This document shows, one piece after another, positions 59,049-64,000 of a stretch of 64,000 nt of DNA. The notes beneath the pieces were generated by a model. That model was not told where the DNA came from. It was given only the letters and a program-made list of their open reading frames with translations, and did no database searches. Numbering within the stretch: the stretch's first letter is position 1; every line of letters begins with the position of its first letter. Origin of the DNA: Cepaea nemoralis. Its lineage: Eukaryota; Mollusca; Gastropoda; Stylommatophora; Helicidae. A program made the position numbers and the translations under genes. The stretch lies in assembly GCA_014155875.1 (NCBI GenBank), contig JACEFZ010011394.1:124001-188000 (forward strand), read 5' to 3'.

Positions 59049-59263
59049 TTTATGTAAATGCATACCACTGTGGAGTTACAAGAGTGGAATATTTGTTTAA
59101 GTAAATACATATACAGTTAAAGAAGTTCAAACATAAATCAAGAATAATTAAATTATATCTGTGGGGACTGGAGAATGGAAAGGAGATAAAAGACACATTC
59201 AACATAGAAATACCGATTAGATTTAATGCGTTGTCTGATCTAGTACTGAACTTGTATTTCCAG

Positions 59264-59925
59264 ATATGAATGATCAATGGGAAATATTGAAGAACTTGAT
59301 CGGACAGGCTGTAGAAAGAACTATCCTTAAATCGAGGATGATAGGACGTAAGAAATACATGACTGAAGACATCTTAAAACTAGTGGGAATAAGAAGAAAC
59401 AACAAACACCGTGAAACATAAGGAGAGATTCATTGGAAAATTATGTGTAGATACAAAGAAGCCTGGCTTGAGAATATTTGCAGAGAAATTAAAAACAACG
59501 CAACGCGCAAAATATCAAATTAATTCATACAAGTATTAATGACCTTACTAACAAAATAACACCTATATCAACGGATTGGCTGGAAACTAAAGAAGACAAC
59601 AGAATAATGACCATAATACCAATGATAAAAAGAGTGATAATGTGTTATATAGAACCTCAACTGTTATGTACGCGTGAAAGAAGGACAAGCAGCAGATAGA
59701 CTGAGAGACATGTAATGCAAAAGAAAAAAATGCAAAATATTGTCATGGACGGACAAGTTAGCGAATGAGACAGTTCTTCAAGAGACACCCGACAGAGTGG
59801 ACACCATTGGAGAAATGAGGCAGGGGAGATATAGCGAGTACGTAATAAAGAGCAATACACTGGACAACATAGTAATAACTGGCAGACTTGATGGGGAAAG
59901 GCAAGGGAAGACACGGAGATAAATA
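59264..59925 (+). pseudogene. LINE-A-like remnant at the base of the 47-bp array
   Basis: Plus strand: MNDQWEILKNLIGQAVERTI, KKYMTEDILKLVGIRRNN and KEAWLENICREIKNN match the LINE-A linker (INEQWEMLRDSI, KKWMNEEILKLMDKRK, KESWLNEQCKK). Then the RT core is missing and the C-terminus resumes: WTDKLANETVLQETPDRVDT, YVIKSNTLDNIVITGRLDGE, RQGKTRR. The 47-bp minisatellite begins at exactly this point of the protein. Confidence 0.72.
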
Positions 59926-61795
59926 CGTGCATAACTTGACCACTTGACATAGGGAAGACAAAGAGATAAATATGTGGATAACACGGCATTATGACAAAGG
60001 GAAGGCAAAGAGATAAATACCTGGATAGATAACTTGACCACATGACAAAGGGAAGACAAAGAGATAAATACCTGGATAACTTGACCACATGACATAGGGA
60101 AGACAAAGAGATAAATAACTGAATAACTTGGCCACATGACATAGAGAAGACAAAGAGATAAATACCTGGATAACTTGACCACATGACAAAGGGAAGACAA
60201 AGAGATAAATACCTGGATAACTTGACCACATGACATAGAGAAGACAAAGAGATAAATACCTGGATAACTTGACCACATGACAAAGGGAAGACAAAGAGAT
60301 AAATACCTGGATAACTTGACCACATGACAAAGGGAAGACAAAGAGATCAATACCTGGATAACTTGACCACAAGAAGTAGGGAAGACAAAGAAATAAATAT
60401 CTGGATAACTTGACCACATGACATAGGGAAGACAAAGAGATAAATACCTCAATAACTTGACCACATGACATTGGGAAGACAAAGAGATAAATACCTGGAT
60501 AACTTGACCACATGACATAGGGAAGACAAAGAGATAAATACCTGGATAACTTGACCACATGACAAAGGGAAGACAAATAGATAAATACCTGGATAACGTG
60601 ACCACATGACAAAGGGAAGACAAAGAGATAAATACCTGGAAAACTTGACCACAAGAAGTAGGGAAGACAAAGAAATAAATACCTGGATAACTTGACCACA
60701 TGACATAGGGAAGACAAAGAGATAAATACCTGGATAACTTGACCACATGACATAGGGAAGACAAAGAGATAAATACCTGGATAACTTGACCACATAACAT
60801 AGGGAAGACAAAGAGATAAATACCTCGATAACTTGACCACATGACATAGGGAAGACAAAGAGATAAATACCTGGATAACTTGACCACATGACATAGGGAA
60901 GACAAAGAGATAAATACCTGGATAACTTGACCACTTGACATAGCGAAGACAAAGAGATAAATACCTGGATAACTTGACCACATGACAAAGGGAAGACAAA
61001 GAGATCAATACCTGGATAACTTGACCATAAGAAGTAGGGAAGACAAAGAAATAAATATCTGGATAACTTGACCACATGACATAGAGAAGACAAAGAGATA
61101 AATACCTGGATAACTTGACCACATGACAAAGGGAAGACAAAGAGATCAATACATGGATAACTTGACCACAAGAAGTAGGGAAGACAAAGAAATAAATATC
61201 TGGATAACTTGACCACATGACATAGGGAAGACAAAGAGATAAATACCTGGCTAACTTGACCACATGACATAGGGAAGACAAAGAGATAAATACCTGGATA
61301 ACTTGACCACATGACATAGGGAAGACAAAGAGATAAATACCTGGATAACTTGACCACATGACAAAGGGAAGACAAATAGATAAATACCTGGATAACTTGA
61401 CCACATGACAAAGGGAAGACAAATAGATAAATACCTGGATAACTTGACCACAAGAAGTAGGGAAGACAAAGAAATAAATACCTGGATAACTTGACCACAT
61501 GACATAGGGAAGACAAAGAGATAAATACCTGGATAACTTGACCACATGACATAGGGAAGACAAATAGATAAATACCTGGATAACTTGACCACATGACATA
61601 GGGAAGACAAAGAGATAAATACCTGGATAACTTGACCACATGACATAGCGAAGACAAAGAGATAAATACCTGGATAACTTGACCACAAGAAGTAGGGAAG
61701 ACATAGAAATAAATATCTGGATAACTTGACCATTTGACGTAAGGAAGACAAAAAGATAAATATTTGGATAACTTGACCAGATGACATAATCGAAC
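59925..61795. repeat. 47-bp minisatellite, about 40 units, LINE-derived
   Basis: Unit GGGAAGACAAAGAGATAAAT + ACCTGGATAACTTGACCACA + TGACATA. The minus strand is open over hundreds of codons (YVMWSSYPGIYLFVFP type) as a repeat artefact. The unit aligns without gaps to LINE-A2 coding sequence at 40921-40968, about 70% identical by eye, with most differences G-to-A. Confidence 0.95.
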
Positions 61796-61933
61796 ATAGA
61801 CTAGATCGATGTCTATTGTGATCGTGTGAGAACCATGGCAACCCAGGCCCTTCCGGCATGGCACGTGATTATAAGACTTCTTAATTAAAAATGTGTCTGT
61901 ATGGTGTGTGATACATCAGGAGTGAATACTCAC

Positions 61934-62078
61934 AGCCAGCCTCTGTCTTGATGAGCCACATGTTGGGCGGGTTCTGGTCCAAGCGAACTATTGTGACCGT
62001 CTGACCTTCCTTGAGTGACATGTCCTTGAAGTCTTGTTTCATGACCCCGTCTCCGACCATGACCTCGCGGCCAGTCAG
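61934..62078 (-). CDS. probable host-gene internal exon, SH3-like domain
   Basis: A 145-bp minus-strand segment is bounded by an acceptor (GTTTGTGCCGACAG before 62078) and a donor (GTGAGT, 61933-61928). Read in phase 0 it gives LTGREVMVGDGVMKQDF, KDMSLKEGQTVTIVRLDQ, then NPPNMWLIKTEAG, plus one base into the next codon. The MSLKEGQTVTIV segment followed by a Trp-containing strand resembles the RT-loop/diverging-turn and WW strand of an SH3 domain. RhoGEF- or obscurin-type proteins are possible owners, but this is a guess. It is non-repetitive, unlike everything around it, and GC-richer. Other exons are not visible here. Confidence 0.5.
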
Positions 62079-62209
62079 CTGTCGGCACAAACAGACGGGT
62101 TGACACATTAATGGCCATAACTTTTGTCTTGCTGGTTGTGAGAGCAGCAACTTTCTCACATCCTCGTGTAAGATAAAGCACTTCCATACACCGTAATTGT
62201 GAGAATAGA

Positions 62210-64000
62210 GGATTTCCACACATCATTATTGTAGATGGGAGCACTTTTACACATCGTTATTGTAGATGAGAGCACTTTCACACATCATTATTGTAGATGA
62301 GAGCACTTTTCACACATTATTGTAGATGAGAACATTTTCACACATCATCATTGTAGGTAAGATAATTTTCACACATCATTATTGTAGATGAGAGCACGTT
62401 CACACATCATTATTGCAGATGAGAGCACATTCACACATCACTATGGTAGATGAGAGCACTTTCACATATCATTGTTGTAGATGAGAGCACGTTCACACAT
62501 CATTATTGTAGATGAGAGCACGTTCACACATCATTATTGTAGATGAGAGCACTTTGACACATCAACATAGTATATGAGAGCACATTCACACATCACTAAG
62601 GTAGATGAGAGCACTTTCACACATCACTATGGTAGATGAGAGCACTTTGACACATTAACATAGTATACGAGAGCACTTTCACACATCACTATGGTAGATG
62701 AGAGCACTTTCACACATCACTATGGTAGATGAGAGCACTTTCGCAAATCACTGTGGTAGATGAGAGCACTTTCACACATCACTATGGTAGATGAGAGCAC
62801 TTTCACACATCACTAAGGTAGATGAGAGCACTTTGACATATCATTGTTGTAGATGAGAGCACTTTCACACATCACTATGGTAGATGAGAGCACTTTGACA
62901 CATCACTATGGTAGATGAGAGCACTTTCACACATCACTATGGTAGATGAGAGCACTTTCACATATCATTGTTGTAGATGAGAGCACTTTCACACATCACT
63001 ATGGTAGATGAGAGCACTTTCACACATCACTATGGTAGATGAGAGCACTTTGACATATCATTGTTGTTGATGAGAGCACTTTCACACATCACTATGGTAG
63101 ATGAGAGCACTTTCACATATCATCATTGTAGATGAGAGCACTTTCACACATCACTATGGTAGACGAGAGCACTTTCACATATCATTGTTGTAGATGAGAG
63201 CACTTTCACACATCACTATGGTAGATGAGAGCACTTTCACACATCACTATGGTAGATGAGAGCACTTTCACATATCATCATTGTAGATGAGAGCACTTTC
63301 ACACATCATTATGGTAGATGAGAGCACTTTCACACATCACTATGGTAGATGAGAGCACTTTCACACATCACTATGGTAGATGAGAGCACTTTCACACATC
63401 ACTATGGTAGATGAGAGCACTTTCACACATCACTATGGTAGATGAGAGCACTTTCACATATCATCATTGTAGATGAGAGCAATTTCACACATCACTATGG
63501 TAGATGAGAGCACTTTCACACATCACTACGGTAGATGAGAGCACTTTCACACATCACTATGGTAGATGAGTGCACTTTCACATATCATCATTGTAGATGA
63601 GAGCACTTTCATACATCACTATTGTAGATGAGAGCACTTTCACATATCATTGTTGTAGATGAGAGCACTTTCACATATCATCATTGTAGATGAGAGCACT
63701 TTCATACATCACTATGGTAGATGAGAGCACTTTTACACATCACTATGGTAGATGAGAGCACTTTCACACATCACTATGGTAGATGAGAGCACTTTCACAC
63801 ATCACTATGGTAGATGAGAGCACTTTCACACATCACTATGGTAGATGAGAGCACTTTGACATATCATTGTTGTAGATGAGAGCACTTTCACACATCACTA
63901 TGGTAGATGAGAGCACTTTCACATATCATCATTGTAGATGAGAGCACTTTCACACATCACTATGGTAGATGAGAGCACTTTCACACATCACTATGGTAGA
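62210..64000. repeat. 31-bp minisatellite, about 57 units, runs off the end
   Basis: Unit CATCACTATGGTAGATGAGA + GCACTTTCACA, with ATCATTGTTG and ATCATCATTG variants placed at semi-regular intervals. The first units (62160-62400) are more diverged. If the 61.9-kb exon is real, this is in the upstream intron. Confidence 0.96.

Noticed and set aside
59778..61864. 400-600-codon hydrophobic minus-strand frames that look like membrane proteins
   Set aside because: 47-bp repeat artefacts derived from LINE sequence; hydrophobicity comes from the repeat composition.
62210..64000. CRISPR-like array of regular units
   Set aside because: Units are contiguous with no unique spacers and no cas genes; the sequence context is an animal genome.

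Overview
This window is non-genic, repeat-dominated DNA from an animal nuclear genome. GT-AG-style splice signals flank the one plausible host exon. There are several APE-type LINE families, a mariner, a hAT MITE, a Penelope-like fragment and at least eight tRNA-like SINE heads. Well over a third of the window is micro- or minisatellite. This mix suggests a large-genome invertebrate, plausibly a lophotrochozoan or mollusc. That is inference; nothing here fixes the species. No operon, bacterial gene, CRISPR array or defence locus is present.

Layout. 1-4.1 kb: LINE scraps and a SINE. 4.1-8.3 kb: a decayed minus-strand LINE (F) broken by a 207-bp hAT MITE and by a 1.5-kb 30-bp minisatellite inside its reading frame. 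8.4-9.8 kb: a mariner (TIRs and TA) inside a LINE-D tail. 9.9-11.1 kb: trinucleotide arrays and a Penelope-like C-terminus. 11.5-17.1 kb: a CR1/L2/Jockey-like LINE (C) carrying two later insertions. 17.2-21.9 kb: a LINE-B fragment, SINE heads and tandem arrays. 22.0-23.4 kb: a LINE-D copy with an 11-bp target-site duplication (TSD). 24-38.9 kb: almost entirely tandem arrays, including 118 or so units of a 27-bp repeat and a 1.7-kb G+T-rich tract. 39.2-42.7 kb: stacked LINE and SINE fragments. 42.7-52.1 kb: two head-to-head copies of LINE A, the right one split by a 3.58-kb LINE B with a 12-bp TSD. 52.9-61.8 kb: 62-, 23-, 14- and 47-bp minisatellites. 61.9-62.1 kb: one probable host exon (SH3-like) on the minus strand. 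62.2-64.0 kb: a 31-bp minisatellite running off the end.

How it fits together. No LINE copy is intact, so activity here is historical. TSDs give an order of events: A before B, C before B, D before mariner, F before MITE. The most notable pattern is that tandem arrays arise from or abut retroelements. The 47-bp array continues, at the homologous position, the C-terminal coding sequence of a LINE-A remnant. The 30-bp array expands a Thr/Pro-rich stretch just before the LINE-F endonuclease. Several other arrays touch tRNA-like SINE heads. If the 61.9-kb exon is real, most of the window is probably intronic or intergenic sequence of a minus-strand host gene.
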